A DNA stretch of 64,000 nt from Bacteroidia bacterium (GTDB lineage: Bacteria > Bacteroidota > Bacteroidia > Flavobacteriales > Flavobacteriaceae): NCBI GenBank assembly GCA_030430385.1, contig JAUIFO010000005.1, positions 62,001-126,000 on the forward strand, read 5' to 3'. The notes beneath the pieces were generated by a model. It was not told the origin of the DNA. It saw only the letters and a list, made by a program, of their open reading frames with translations, and did no database searches. The translations under genes and the position numbers were made by a program. Positions 45,238-54,099 of this stretch are shown here, piece by piece (position 1 is the stretch's first letter; each line of letters begins with the position of its first letter).

Positions 45238-46203
45238 ATGATTGTAAATAGAATTGTATGGGTTTTAATCCTGTTTTTAGCAGTTGTCTCTTGCGGGAAA
45301 GAGGATAAAATTGAAAGCGAAATTGCTGAAATTGAAATTGATCTTTTGATTGAACGATTTGATCGTGCTTTTAATCAGGCAGAACCTGAAGATCTACCTA
45401 AATTAAAATCGGCATTTCCTTTTTTGTTTTCTAAACGAATTCCAGATTCTGTTTGGCTATACAGAATGAAGGATACATTGCAAGAGCACTTATTTGAAGA
45501 AGTGCAGTCACATATAGGAAATTTTGAAACTGTTGAAACTGAGTTGCTGAGGTTGTTTCAGCATCTTAAATATTATGATAAATCGTTTTCTGTGCCAAGA
45601 GTTATTACACTAACTAATGATGTTGATTATAGAAATAAAGTTATTGTAACAGATACTATTGTGTTAATTGCTTTAGATAATTTCTTAGGGAGTGAGCATG
45701 AATTTTATGGCGACATACCAAGGTATAAAACTCAAAATATGGTGCCAGAGCAAATTGTGCCTAGTGTAGCCACTTCCTATGCAGAGCGTTCTATTTATCA
45801 AGCTCAAAAGAAAACCTTGTTAGACGATATGGTTTTTTTTGGAAAGCAATTGTATTTTCTGGATAAAATGATTCCGTTTAAAACAGATGAAGAAAAGATT
45901 GGTTACACACCAACCCAACTTCAATTTGCAAAACTTAATGAAGCCCAAATTTGGACGCATCTTATTGAAAACGAATACTTGTTTAGTACAGATAGTAGCT
46001 TGCCAGCACGTTTTGTTGCTGATGCGCCTTTTACAAAGTTTTACTTAGAGTTAGATAGAGAATCACCTGGACGTCTTGGGCGATACATAGGATGGCAAAT
46101 TGTTAGAGCATATATGCAAAATAATGACGTATCATTAATGGATATGCTGAAAACCGATCCAACAGAAATTTTTAATAAATCAAATTATAAACCACCTAAA
46201 TAA
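45238..46203 (+). CDS. gldB: gliding motility lipoprotein GldB
   Basis: A 321-residue lipoprotein required for gliding in Flavobacterium. Lipobox LAVVSCGKED (Cys19). The mature chain has the family segments IDLLIERFDRAF, YDKSFSVPRVITLTNDVDY, LIALDNFLGSEHEFY, LDDMVFFGKQLYFLDKMIP and SPGRLGRYIGWQIVRAYM. The 3' end shares one base with gldC (TAATG). Part of the nadE-gldB-gldC neighbourhood typical for the family. Its biochemical role is unknown; it is needed for surface adhesin movement. Confidence 0.95.
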   Translation: MIVNRIVWVLILFLAVVSCGKEDKIESEIAEIEIDLLIERFDRAFNQAEPEDLPKLKSAFPFLFSKRIPDSVWLYRMKDTLQEHLFEEVQSHIGNFETVETELLRLFQHLKYYDKSFSVPRVITLTNDVDYRNKVIVTDTIVLIALDNFLGSEHEFYGDIPRYKTQNMVPEQIVPSVATSYAERSIYQAQKKTLLDDMVFFGKQLYFLDKMIPFKTDEEKIGYTPTQLQFAKLNEAQIWTHLIENEYLFSTDSSLPARFVADAPFTKFYLELDRESPGRLGRYIGWQIVRAYMQNNDVSLMDMLKTDPTEIFNKSNYKPPK

Positions 46204-46538
46204 TGGCAAATAATCATACATCTAAAATTGAATTAAGTGTAGAATTGGATGAAAATCGTGTTCCTGAAAAATTAAAGTGGAGCGCAGAGGATGGCGGGAT
46301 TTCAAATGCTGAAGCAAAAGCAATGATGTTAGCAGTTTGGGATAGTGAAGCTCAGGAAACTTTGAGAATAGACTTGTGGACCAAAGATATGCCTGTTGAT
46401 GAGATGAAAGTGTTTTTTCATCAAACCTTAGTAGAAATGAGTAAAACATTTCACAGAGCAACGCAAGACGAAAAGATGTCTGCTACTATGATGGATTTTT
46501 GCGATTATTTTGCCGAAAAATTAGAACTCAAAAAGTAA
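46203..46538 (+). CDS. gldC: gliding motility protein GldC
   Basis: A 111-residue cytoplasmic-type protein without signal peptide, with the family pattern SKIELSVELDENRVPEKLKW, GISNAEAKAMMLAVWD, LRIDLWTKDMPVDEMK and FCDYFAEKLELKK. GldC enhances gliding in Flavobacterium and is always encoded after gldB. The ATG overlaps the gldB stop by one base, so translation is coupled. A strong terminator follows. Confidence 0.94.
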   Translation: MANNHTSKIELSVELDENRVPEKLKWSAEDGGISNAEAKAMMLAVWDSEAQETLRIDLWTKDMPVDEMKVFFHQTLVEMSKTFHRATQDEKMSATMMDFCDYFAEKLELKK

Positions 46539-46624
46539 GATTTAATACTTCATTAAACTATACATAACATAGGTTCAAAATGTAAAGTTTAAGTTTGTGA
46601 TGCTATTAATCAATTATAAAAGAG

Positions 46625-46673
46625 AAAGCATTAGTCAGGTTTTCAAAAGAATGAAAAAGACTAATGCTTTTTT
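46625..46673 (+). terminator. rho-independent terminator after gldC
   Basis: 12-bp perfect stem AAAGCATTAGTC (46625-46636) / GACTAATGCTTT (46659-46670) with T-run (46668-46673). The 22-nt loop can itself fold (TTTTC/GAAAA). Confidence 0.82.
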
Positions 46674-46755
46674 GTTTAAGCAACTTCTGCAGAACAAAGG
46701 TTTGGCTTTATGAAATTAGTGTTCAGCGGCACACAGAAGCTTTCTAAACAGTGTT

Positions 46756-47475
46756 TTATGGGTTTTCAGTTCTGAAACTATTCACATTTGATGCGTAATA
46801 AGGCTCAGCATCAATGTGCTTCGAAGCATCAGTTGTTTCATAATATTCAGGGTTTCTAAATTGCTTATTCATAAACTTAGATTTGTTGTGAATAGCATAG
46901 ATAACTAACGTATTGTCTTTTCCACTACCTGATCGTAACTCTAACTTGTGCTTAGATATCAATTTTTCAATATCGGCTTTGTATTCCAATCGCATAGATC
47001 TTTTTGAGCCAAAATTTGAATTGCTTTCTGAGATTACCCAATAGTAATTTGCTTTTTTCTTTTTCGTAATGTTTTTAGTTATGTGTTTTGTTTGTATGTC
47101 TTCTTCCGAAATAACATCTACCACGTTAGTTTTTGTAGACATTTGTTTTAGGTCTTTACTTTTCTCCAGGTACATGATAATTCTTTTGTTATCCAACTTA
47201 GCCTGTACGATATAGTTTCCTAAAGGTAATGTTGTAAGATCAATTGTTGTTTTATTGTTTTGAACATCATAGCTTTCTGAAAACTCGTTATTGAATATGT
47301 TAACTTGATGAAACGTTTCTGAATCAGTCTCAAGAACTAGACTATTTTGCTCATCATTTAAAATTTGTTGAAGGACTTGTGCTTTCGGATTTACATTTTG
47401 TTGGAACATTATGTGTTGACCAAACGAAAATGTAGTGATGTAAATAAAGGCGAATGTGGTGTAAAATTTAAGCAT
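46756..47475 (-). CDS. secreted protein of a four-member tandem family, copy 1
   Basis: A 239-residue exported protein, signal peptide 1-19 (ending SFGQ). It shares with the next three genes the order: FQQNVNPKAQVLQQIL, a beta segment QVNIFNNEFSESYDV...TIDLTTLPLGNYIVQAKL...RIIMYLEK resembling a T9SS C-terminal sorting fold placed internally, a variable linker, then YYWVISESNSNFGSKRSM, LISKHKLELRSGSGKDNTL, and FMNKQFRNPEYY...PYYAS. I do not recognise a named family. The gene is convergent with gldC and is followed upstream by its paralogue after 282 bp. Confidence 0.8.
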   Translation of the reverse strand: MLKFYTTFAFIYITTFSFGQHIMFQQNVNPKAQVLQQILNDEQNSLVLETDSETFHQVNIFNNEFSESYDVQNNKTTIDLTTLPLGNYIVQAKLDNKRIIMYLEKSKDLKQMSTKTNVVDVISEEDIQTKHITKNITKKKKANYYWVISESNSNFGSKRSMRLEYKADIEKLISKHKLELRSGSGKDNTLVIYAIHNKSKFMNKQFRNPEYYETTDASKHIDAEPYYASNVNSFRTENP

Positions 47476-47757
47476 AATAGTTGGTTTTAATAGTTTAATC
47501 TACTTTGTGTAGGCCTTTATTTACTGTCTTGTAAAGAAATAGATTAAGGGAGATGACTTTTAATACCCTTATTTACAGGTGTTTTAAGAACATCCACCAA
47601 TACATACGAAGTTTTTAAGCGTAGGGTTTTAAAAAAATTAAGTTTTTTTTAAAATGTATATAGAAAGTTTAGGTGTGAACTGTTTTAGTAGTCACAATTA
47701 AGCGCTAAAATTGAAACGCTATTGTAGTTGAAGTTTTACAGATTTACTAAAGAATAA

Positions 47758-48471
47758 TTATTCCTTGGTGGAATCGTAATAAGGTACAGTATTAAAAATT
47801 TTAGATTTCTTAACCGATTTGTAATACTTAGGATTTCTAAACTGCTTTTTCATGAATTTATTTTTGTCATAAATTGCATAAATGCGAAGAGAGTTATTTT
47901 GAGCAACTTTAGATTGCGTTTCAAACTTATTTTTTTCTATAAGTTCAGGAAGTTCATTTTTGTAAACCAATTTCATTGATTTTCTGGCACCAAAATTTGA
48001 ATTGCTTTCATATACTACCCAATAGTAAATAGGGTTTTTAAGTTTGATTTTTTTCTTTAGTTTTCGATTAGGAATGCTAATTAGAGAGTCAACGTGTTCG
48101 TTTTCCATTTTCTCCTTAAGCCTAATCATAGCAATGTTAACACCGTCTTTTTTCTCCAAAGACATTATAATCCTTTTTTTTCCAACTCTTGCTTGAATAA
48201 TAAAATTTCCAGCAGGTAAAACATTCAAATCAATTTTGGTTTTGTGAGCGTTAACATCATAACTTTCTAAGATGTCGTCATTAAAAATATCAACTTGATG
48301 AATCGGTTTTTTGGTGCTCTCTAAAATAAGACTGTCACCATTTTTGTTAAGACCTTGCTTTAAACTTTTTGCCTTGTGATTGATGTTAGCCTCAAAGCTA
48401 ATATTTTGACCACAACAAAGTGTTGTTATCAAAAAGAAGGAAAGGAAGTAGATATATTTACTCATTATCAA
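47758..48471 (-). CDS. secreted protein of a four-member tandem family, copy 2
   Basis: A 237-residue paralogue, signal peptide 1-22 (ending CCGQ; MSK at codon 3 is an equally good start). Same modules as copy 1: FEANINHKAKSLKQGL, QVDIFNDDILESYDV...KIDLNVLPAGNFIIQARV...RIIMSLEK, a long Lys-rich linker, YYWVVYESNSNFGARKSM, FMKKQFRNPKYY. Its linker is more basic (KKKIKLKNP) than the others. The 282-bp gap after its stop to copy 1 holds no gene that I can support. Function unknown. Confidence 0.8.
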   Translation of the reverse strand: MIMSKYIYFLSFFLITTLCCGQNISFEANINHKAKSLKQGLNKNGDSLILESTKKPIHQVDIFNDDILESYDVNAHKTKIDLNVLPAGNFIIQARVGKKRIIMSLEKKDGVNIAMIRLKEKMENEHVDSLISIPNRKLKKKIKLKNPIYYWVVYESNSNFGARKSMKLVYKNELPELIEKNKFETQSKVAQNNSLRIYAIYDKNKFMKKQFRNPKYYKSVKKSKIFNTVPYYDSTKE

Positions 48472-48574
48472 TGATTTACCTAAAAATTTAGGTTCTAGGC
48501 AGAATACAAGTTAAGACAAAATTTTAAAATAGAAAGAAAATTCTTATTAAAAGAGTTTGTTTTTTAGATTCTGT

Positions 48575-49285
48575 CTAAAAATCATCTTCAATATCATTGC
48601 TAGACACATAAAGTGGTTTGGTGTTTAAAAACTTTGATGCGTCATCTGATTTATAATAGGTTGGATTGCGAAATTGCTTATCCATAAACTCAGATTTTTT
48701 AAACACTTCATAAATCAAAAGCTTGTTGGATTTAGCAACATTAGATTTTAGTTCTAATTTGTGCTTAGAAATTATTTTGAAGATAGCATCTTTATATTCT
48801 AAACTCATTTTAGAACTAGAGCCAAAGTTGGAGTTGCTTTCATAAACTACCCAATAATAGATGGCTTCAGATTTTTCAATATTCTTTATAGAATTTAAGG
48901 TTGTAGTTGGGTTAATTTCAAGACTTTTATCAACAATGTCATTAGAAGCTAGAACAGTACTTCCAGTTTTTTCAATGTACATAATGATAAACTTTGTATC
49001 AACTTTTGCTTGAATAACAAAATTACCAACAGGTAAAGTGTTTAAGTCTATAGAGGTTTTAGTATCGTTGACATTAATACTTTTTGAATACGTATCATTA
49101 AAAATTTCAATGTGAGTGATAGGATCGTTCTTGCTTTCTAAAAAAAGTAGATTCTTGTCATTGTCTAGGTGTTGATCTAGTACACTAGCTCTGTAATTTA
49201 CATTCTCGTGAAAGGTAATATTCTGACCATAAAAGAAAGGTACGCATAGCAGCATTGCTGCTAAAATGTAGGTTATTTTAGGCAT
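48575..49285 (-). CDS. secreted protein of a four-member tandem family, copy 3
   Basis: A 236-residue paralogue, signal peptide 1-20 (ending FFYGQ). Modules: FHENVNYRASVLDQHL, HIEIFNDTYSKSINV...SIDLNTLPVGNFVIQAKV...FIIMYIEK, linker, YYWVVYESNSNFGSSSKM, IISKHKLELKSNVAKSNKL, FMDKQFRNPTYY...PLYVS. It ends in an acidic tail (NDIEDDF). A terminator hairpin (49319-49348) separates it from copy 4, so at least copy 4 is an independent transcription unit. Function unknown. Confidence 0.8.
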   Translation of the reverse strand: MPKITYILAAMLLCVPFFYGQNITFHENVNYRASVLDQHLDNDKNLLFLESKNDPITHIEIFNDTYSKSINVNDTKTSIDLNTLPVGNFVIQAKVDTKFIIMYIEKTGSTVLASNDIVDKSLEINPTTTLNSIKNIEKSEAIYYWVVYESNSNFGSSSKMSLEYKDAIFKIISKHKLELKSNVAKSNKLLIYEVFKKSEFMDKQFRNPTYYKSDDASKFLNTKPLYVSSNDIEDDF

Positions 49286-49318
49286 AATGATAAGATTTGG
49301 TATATCTAAAGTAATAAA

Positions 49319-49348
49319 AAAACCTGAAATAGCTAAATTTCAGGTTTT
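49319..49348 (-). terminator. rho-independent terminator of tandem copy 4
   Basis: Perfect 12-bp stem AAAACCTGAAAT / ATTTCAGGTTTT with a 6-nt loop; read on the minus strand a run of seven T follows. It lies between copy 4 and copy 3. Confidence 0.82.
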
Positions 49349-49440
49349 AAAAAGTAATTGATAGGGATTATTTATATATCATTAATACTTGCATCTGAGG
49401 TGTTTGTTATAGGGATTTAAGATGTAATTTATGATACGAA

Positions 49441-50157
49441 TTATGGTAAAGTTTTAGTAGGTGTCTCTTCTTTTGTAACATAAAAAGGCTCAACATTAAA
49501 GGTCTCTGAAGATTCAGCAGTTTTATAATAATCAGGATTTCTAAACTGCTTTTTCATAAACTTGTTTTTATCATATATAGCATAGACATAGAGTTTATTG
49601 TCTTTGCCTACCTCCGACTTTAACTCTAGTTGGTGTTTAGATATCAACTTTACAACTTCTTCCTTGTACTCAAGTTTCATTGATTTTGTAGCTCCAAAGT
49701 TTGAGTTGCTTTCAGAAACAACCCAGTAGTATACAGTGCGCTTACCTTTTTCTTTATAATTAGAACTGCGTTTAGCAGCATAGGTATTATTATAAAAATC
49801 ATTTAGGTTTTTAGACGTAAAAGCATCGTTGTTCTTTTTCTTTAAGAACATTATTATAAATTTATTATCAATTTTTGCTTGAACAATAAAATCGCCATAT
49901 GGTAAAGTACTTAAGTCAATTTTTGTTGCGTAATCGTTAACTTCGATATGTTCAGAAAAGTCGTCGTTAAAAATATCAACTTGCTGAATTTTATTAATCT
50001 TCGTTTTAAGTACTAAGCTGTCTCTATTGTCGTTTAAACGTTGTGTCAATTCTCTGGCACTATGATTAACATTTTTTTGAAACATTATGTCTTGACCATA
50101 CACCAAAAAAGAGGACATCATTAAAATAATTAAGGATATGTATAATCTTCTGTTCAT
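49441..50157 (-). CDS. secreted protein of a four-member tandem family, copy 4
   Basis: A 238-residue paralogue, signal peptide 1-22 (ending YGQ). Modules: FQKNVNHSARELTQRL, QVDIFNDDFSEHIEV...KIDLSTLPYGDFIVQAKI...FIIMFLKK, linker, YYWVVSESNSNFGATKSM, LISKHQLELKSEVGKDNKL, FMKKQFRNPDYY...PFYVT. First gene of the array in transcription order and divergent from the DUF4230 gene. Intergenic sequence between them (119 bp) shows no clear TAnnTTTG on this strand. Function unknown. Confidence 0.8.
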   Translation of the reverse strand: MNRRLYISLIILMMSSFLVYGQDIMFQKNVNHSARELTQRLNDNRDSLVLKTKINKIQQVDIFNDDFSEHIEVNDYATKIDLSTLPYGDFIVQAKIDNKFIIMFLKKKNNDAFTSKNLNDFYNNTYAAKRSSNYKEKGKRTVYYWVVSESNSNFGATKSMKLEYKEEVVKLISKHQLELKSEVGKDNKLYVYAIYDKNKFMKKQFRNPDYYKTAESSETFNVEPFYVTKEETPTKTLP

Positions 50158-50276
50158 TGCTAAGCGTGTTATATTAAATTTTGTTTGTCTGGATTATTTT
50201 AGACACTCATTTTTTAATTAGGTCACTTAAAATTTTTAATATCTCTTAAAAACAATATTTATAATTAAATTAGCCT

Positions 50277-50891
50277 ATGCGAAAAATCATATTTGGTGTT
50301 GTAATTACCTTGGTTATACTCTTTACATTTAAGTATTGTGGTGATAAAAAAGAGCAAGAAATTACCTTAAAGGAAAATACAGCGCTTATTGAAAAACAAG
50401 TCAAAAATGTTGGTAAGCTTGTGGTTACTGAAGGTCATTTCAGTGAAGTGATGAGTTACGAAAATTCAAAAGGTGTGTTTGGCGATTTATTAGAAGCTGA
50501 AAAAAAAGCACTGGTTGTAGTCAATGCTAATGTGTCTATTGCTTACGATCTAAGTTTGATATCGTATGAGATAGATCAGGAAAATAAAATACTAAGACTA
50601 TTATCTATTCCTGAAGCTGAAGTTAAGATTCATCCAGAACTTGAATACTATGATATTCAAGCAGATTTTTTAAACCCTTTCGAAGCGCAAGATTATAATG
50701 CTATAAATGAATCTGTAAAAGAATCGCTTCTTAAAAAAGTGAATGCTTCAGATTTGAGATCTAATGCTAAAAACCGACTCCTTAGTGAGTTGTCTAAATT
50801 TTACATTCTTACAAATTCTTTGGGTTGGACTTTAGAATATAATGAACGTCCTTTAAACAGTCTCGATAATTTTTATGAACTCAAGTTATAA
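50277..50891 (+). CDS. DUF4230 domain protein, membrane-anchored
   Basis: A 204-residue protein with an N-terminal membrane anchor (residues 4-20, IIFGVVITLVILFTFKY) and a DUF4230 region: VGKLVVTEGHFSEVMSYEN, EKKALVVVNANVSIAYDLSLI, EVKIHPELEYYDIQ. Members are widespread membrane-bound proteins of unknown function. The TetR gene begins at the very next base after its stop, so it is co-transcribed with the paa regulator. Whether it has any role in phenylacetate metabolism is not indicated by sequence. Confidence 0.85.
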   Translation: MRKIIFGVVITLVILFTFKYCGDKKEQEITLKENTALIEKQVKNVGKLVVTEGHFSEVMSYENSKGVFGDLLEAEKKALVVVNANVSIAYDLSLISYEIDQENKILRLLSIPEAEVKIHPELEYYDIQADFLNPFEAQDYNAINESVKESLLKKVNASDLRSNAKNRLLSELSKFYILTNSLGWTLEYNERPLNSLDNFYELKL

Positions 50892-51461
50892 ATGAGACAA
50901 GAAACACGTAAAGAAGAAATTATTTCTACTGCTGCTAAACTGTTTAAGGAGAAAGGTTACAGCGCTGTTACAATGCGTGATTTAGCGTCTGCGCTTGGTA
51001 TTAAGGCAGCAAGTCTGTACAATCATATTAATTCTAAGCAAGATATTCTTAAATCAATTATTATAGCTATTGCTGAAAAATTTACCGAAGGTATGCAGTC
51101 TATAAGTGATTCTGACATATCTAATATCTCAAAGCTTGAAAGTATTGTGGCACTGCATGTTCAAATTACTGCTAATAATACCAACGGAATGGCATCCTTA
51201 AACAATGATTGGATGCACCTCGAAGATCAATTAGAGTATTATCTGAAGCTAAGGAATGATTATGAAAATAAATTCCTTGATATTATTAGAGAAGGAATTT
51301 CTAAATCAGAGATTAGGCAAAGTAATCCTGAAGTTATTATGTTCTCTATGCTTTCAACTTTACGATCACTTTATCTTTGGATTCCTAAAAAAGAAGACCT
51401 TAACATTAATGAGCTAGCCTTGAGTTTGAGTGATACGCTCATCAATGGAATTAATACCTAA
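50892..51461 (+). CDS. TetR-family repressor, probable PaaR
   Basis: A 189-residue TetR/AcrR regulator: helix-turn-helix at about residues 8-52 (ISTAAKLFKEKGYSAVTMRDLASALG, AASLYNHINSKQDIL) and a ligand-binding domain for which phenylacetyl-CoA is the expected effector. It is 69 bp upstream of paaE, and a site that fits the PaaR operator pattern lies across the paaE promoter (51496-51509). In TetR-type PaaR systems phenylacetyl-CoA relieves repression. The assignment as PaaR is by position and operator, not by ligand-binding residues. Confidence 0.85.
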   Translation: MRQETRKEEIISTAAKLFKEKGYSAVTMRDLASALGIKAASLYNHINSKQDILKSIIIAIAEKFTEGMQSISDSDISNISKLESIVALHVQITANNTNGMASLNNDWMHLEDQLEYYLKLRNDYENKFLDIIREGISKSEIRQSNPEVIMFSMLSTLRSLYLWIPKKEDLNINELALSLSDTLINGINT

Positions 51462-51478
51462 ATCCGAATAAAATTTTG

Positions 51479-51486
51479 TATATTTG
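51479..51486 (+). promoter_or_regulatory. -7 box of the paa operon
   Basis: TATATTTG is an exact match to TAnnTTTG, 44 bp before the paaE ATG. The implied start near 51491-51495 lies at the edge of the TetR-type operator. Confidence 0.6.
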
Positions 51487-51495
51487 TTCTCTAAA

Positions 51496-51509
51496 CTAAC
51501 AAGCGTTAG
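51496..51509. promoter_or_regulatory. PaaR-type operator
   Basis: CTAACAAGCGTTAG, within the inverted repeat AAACTAAC (51493-51500) / GTTAGTTT (51505-51512). It fits the known TetR-type PaaR pattern CNAACGNNCGTTNG with one mismatch. It sits just downstream of the paaE -7 box, where a bound repressor would block transcription. Confidence 0.72.
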
Positions 51510-51530
51510 TTTTTGAATTTATAATGATTT

Positions 51531-52604
51531 ATGGCTGAATTTTATAAACTAAGAATCTCAGATATTTACAAAGAAACCGAGGATACTTCGGTTGTTTCTT
51601 TTGAAGTTCCTGAAGCACTTCAAAATGCATTCAAATTCAGGCAAGGTCAGCATTTAACACTCAAGACTGATATCAATGGTGAAGATGTGCGTCGTTCATA
51701 TTCTTTGTGTTCTTCTCCAGATGAGCACCTTTGGAAAGTTGCTGTAAAAATGATTCCTGGCGGAAAGTTTTCAACTTACATCAACAACGATTTAAAAGCT
51801 GGAGACGAACTGGAGGTTATGGCACCTAGTGGTAATTTTGGAGTTGATGTAGAACCTAAGGCGTCTAAAAACTATCTGTTTTTTGCTGCTGGAAGTGGTA
51901 TTACACCAATTCTATCTATGATCAAGACACATCTTAAATCAGAGCCTAAGGCAACCTGTAAGTTGTTTTATGTTAATCGAACCGCAAAATCCATTATCTT
52001 TAAAGAAGAATTAGAACAGCTCAGAAATACCTATTTCGGCCGACTCGAAATTTATTATTTTTTAACGAAGGAGCGTCGTGATATCGAATTGTTCAATGGT
52101 CGTTTTGATGATGATAAAATGACTGTGCTTTGTAACACTTTTATCGATATTCCAGATACTAATGATGTGTTTCTTTGCGGTCCTGAACAAATGGTAACTT
52201 ACGTTAGTGATTATCTCGTTGCTGCTGGATTGCCAAAAGATTATATACACTTTGAACTTTTTGTAACAGGATTGTCTGAAGAAGATATAAAACGTACAGA
52301 GCGCTTAGCAAAACAAAATATTGAAGGTGTTGAGGTTACTATTGTTGATGGTGGAAAGGAATTTTTGTTTACCATGACTAAAGCTTACGATAATATACTA
52401 GATGCAGCTTTAGGTGCTGGAGCCGATTTGCCATTTGCTTGTAAAGGAGGTGTGTGCAGTACGTGTAAATGTGAAGTTAAAGAAGGTGAAGTCGAAATGA
52501 AAATCAATTATGCGCTTGATGATAAAGAAGTATCTCAAAATTTGGTGCTAAGTTGTCAAGCTGTGCCATTAACTCAAAAGGTTGTGGTTGATTTTGATGT
52601 TTAA
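51531..52604 (+). CDS. paaE: 1,2-phenylacetyl-CoA epoxidase, reductase subunit E
   Basis: A 357-residue reductase: FAD domain (about 1-105, RRSYSLCSSP), NAD domain (about 110-240, FFAAGSGITPILSMIKTHL) and C-terminal plant-type 2Fe-2S domain with cysteines in CKGGVCSTCKC plus a fourth Cys in LSCQA. It passes electrons from NAD(P)H to the PaaA diiron centre. First gene of the operon after the PaaR site; 143 bp separate it from paaA. Confidence 0.96.
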   Translation: MAEFYKLRISDIYKETEDTSVVSFEVPEALQNAFKFRQGQHLTLKTDINGEDVRRSYSLCSSPDEHLWKVAVKMIPGGKFSTYINNDLKAGDELEVMAPSGNFGVDVEPKASKNYLFFAAGSGITPILSMIKTHLKSEPKATCKLFYVNRTAKSIIFKEELEQLRNTYFGRLEIYYFLTKERRDIELFNGRFDDDKMTVLCNTFIDIPDTNDVFLCGPEQMVTYVSDYLVAAGLPKDYIHFELFVTGLSEEDIKRTERLAKQNIEGVEVTIVDGGKEFLFTMTKAYDNILDAALGAGADLPFACKGGVCSTCKCEVKEGEVEMKINYALDDKEVSQNLVLSCQAVPLTQKVVVDFDV

Positions 52605-52747
52605 AATGAAATACGATTTCTTAGCTATGGCTAATTTTAGTCTAAGGCTGAGGAATGTCAATACATACTGAAAAAGAAAAATATATAAATCGCTTGTAGC
52701 CCTATGCTTGCCGTTTGGCAAGCTGGCAACAGCTTAAAGCTAAAATT

Positions 52748-53728
52748 ATGAGTGAAGATCAAATTAAAAATTTAAGGGCTGAGGAGTCTCTTAGTCTCGA
52801 AGCTCAATTTGAAGCACGTATTGCTCGTGATGAAAAAATTGAACCTAAAGATTGGATGCCTGAAAAGTACAGGCAAACACATATTAGACAAATGTCGCAA
52901 CATGCACATTCTGAAATTGTTGGGATGCTTCCTGAAGGAAACTGGATTACTAGAGCTCCTTCCTTAAGACGAAAAGTGGCTTTGTTGGCAAAGGTTCAAG
53001 ATGAAGCTGGACACGGATTGTACCTGTATTCAGCAACGGAAACTCTAGGGATTTCAAGAGATGAGATGTACGAACAACTTCACACAGGTAAAGCCAAATA
53101 CTCAAGTATCTTTAATTACCCAACCCTTACTTGGGCAGATATGGGAGCAATTGGATGGTTAGTTGATGGTGCAGCTATCATAAATCAGGTGCCTTTGTGT
53201 AATACGTCTTACGGACCTTATGCTAGAGCAATGATTCGTGTTTGTAAAGAGGAAAGTTTTCACCAACGTCAAGGATACGAAATCATGATCAAGTTGGCTA
53301 ACGGAACACCTGAGCAAAAGGAAATGGCGCAAGATGCTTTAAATCGTTGGTGGTGGCCAAGTTTAATGATGCTAGGTCCTACAGATGATAAATCTGTACA
53401 TACTGCACAATCCATGAAATGGAAATTGAAGCGTAAAACCAATGATGAATTGCGTCAGCAATTTATTGATCAAACGGTTCCGCAAGCAGATTTAATCGGA
53501 TTAACGATTCCTGATCCTGATTTAAAATGGAATGAAGAACGCGGCAGCTATGATTTTGGTGAAATCGATTGGGATGAATTTTGGCAAGTCGTTAAAGGCC
53601 ATGGTCCAATGAATAAAGCTAGAATGAACGCAAGAGTTGGTGCTTGGGAACGTGGTGAATGGGTTAGAGATGCTGCCATGGCTCATGCTAAAAAGAAAAA
53701 CAATAGAAAACAAAAACAAGCGGTTTAA
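52748..53728 (+). CDS. paaA: 1,2-phenylacetyl-CoA epoxidase, catalytic subunit A
   Basis: A 326-residue diiron monooxygenase subunit that epoxidises the ring of phenylacetyl-CoA with O2. Ferritin-like carboxylate-bridged motifs [15 protein letters not shown] and [15 protein letters not shown] (ExxH pairs) are intact, and [21 protein letters not shown] is typical. I start at ATG 52748 (MSEDQIKNL); a TTG at 52715 is possible but lies in a hairpin (GCTTGCC/GGCAAGC, 52706-52723). Epoxidation requires PaaC and the reductase PaaE. Confidence 0.97.
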   Translation: MSEDQIKNLRAEESLSLEAQFEARIARDEKIEPKDWMPEKYRQTHIRQMSQHAHSEIVGMLPEGNWITRAPSLRRKVALLAKVQDEAGHGLYLYSATETLGISRDEMYEQLHTGKAKYSSIFNYPTLTWADMGAIGWLVDGAAIINQVPLCNTSYGPYARAMIRVCKEESFHQRQGYEIMIKLANGTPEQKEMAQDALNRWWWPSLMMLGPTDDKSVHTAQSMKWKLKRKTNDELRQQFIDQTVPQADLIGLTIPDPDLKWNEERGSYDFGEIDWDEFWQVVKGHGPMNKARMNARVGAWERGEWVRDAAMAHAKKKNNRKQKQAV

Positions 53729-53806
53729 GCGTTTGTTACCTTAAGAGTGCTTATTGAGATTATCAAAGTGCTGTCTAAAGGTTTGTAAACAGTTAAATAA
53801 AAGATC

Positions 53807-54097
53807 ATGTCAAATAAAAAGAACTGGCCACTATGGGAGGTTTTTGTGAGAAGCAAAAACGGACTAGAACACAGGCATTGCGGAAGTCTTCATGCTTCTG
53901 ATGCTGAAATGGCTTTAGAGAATGCAAGAGATGTCTATACAAGACGTAATGAAGGTGTAAGTATCTGGGTTGTTGAATCAAAGCATATTACAGCTTCTAA
54001 TCCTGAAAATAATGGAGAGTTGTTTGAGCCTGCTCAAGATAAAGTGTATCGCCATCCAACATTTTACGATTTGCCAGACGAAGTAAAACATATGTAA
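53807..54097 (+). CDS. paaB: 1,2-phenylacetyl-CoA epoxidase subunit B
   Basis: A 96-residue small subunit. WPLWEVFVRSKNGLEHRHCGSLHASDAEMALENARDVYTRR is the family signature, including the conserved WEVF..R and HxGSxHA pattern. PaaB bridges PaaAC heterodimers in the assembled complex. 78 bp downstream of paaA; followed by an 82-bp spacer containing interspersed palindromic repeats. Confidence 0.96.
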   Translation: MSNKKNWPLWEVFVRSKNGLEHRHCGSLHASDAEMALENARDVYTRRNEGVSIWVVESKHITASNPENNGELFEPAQDKVYRHPTFYDLPDEVKHM

Positions 54098-54099
54098 AA

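Noticed and set aside
47476..47757. Possible gene between tandem copies 1 and 2
   Set aside because: The 282-bp gap holds only short frames with stop codons; no tRNA-like fold or terminator I could support.
52606..52671. 21-codon ORF between paaE and paaA
   Set aside because: No signal peptide, no control codons, no conserved motif; it appears to be a chance frame.
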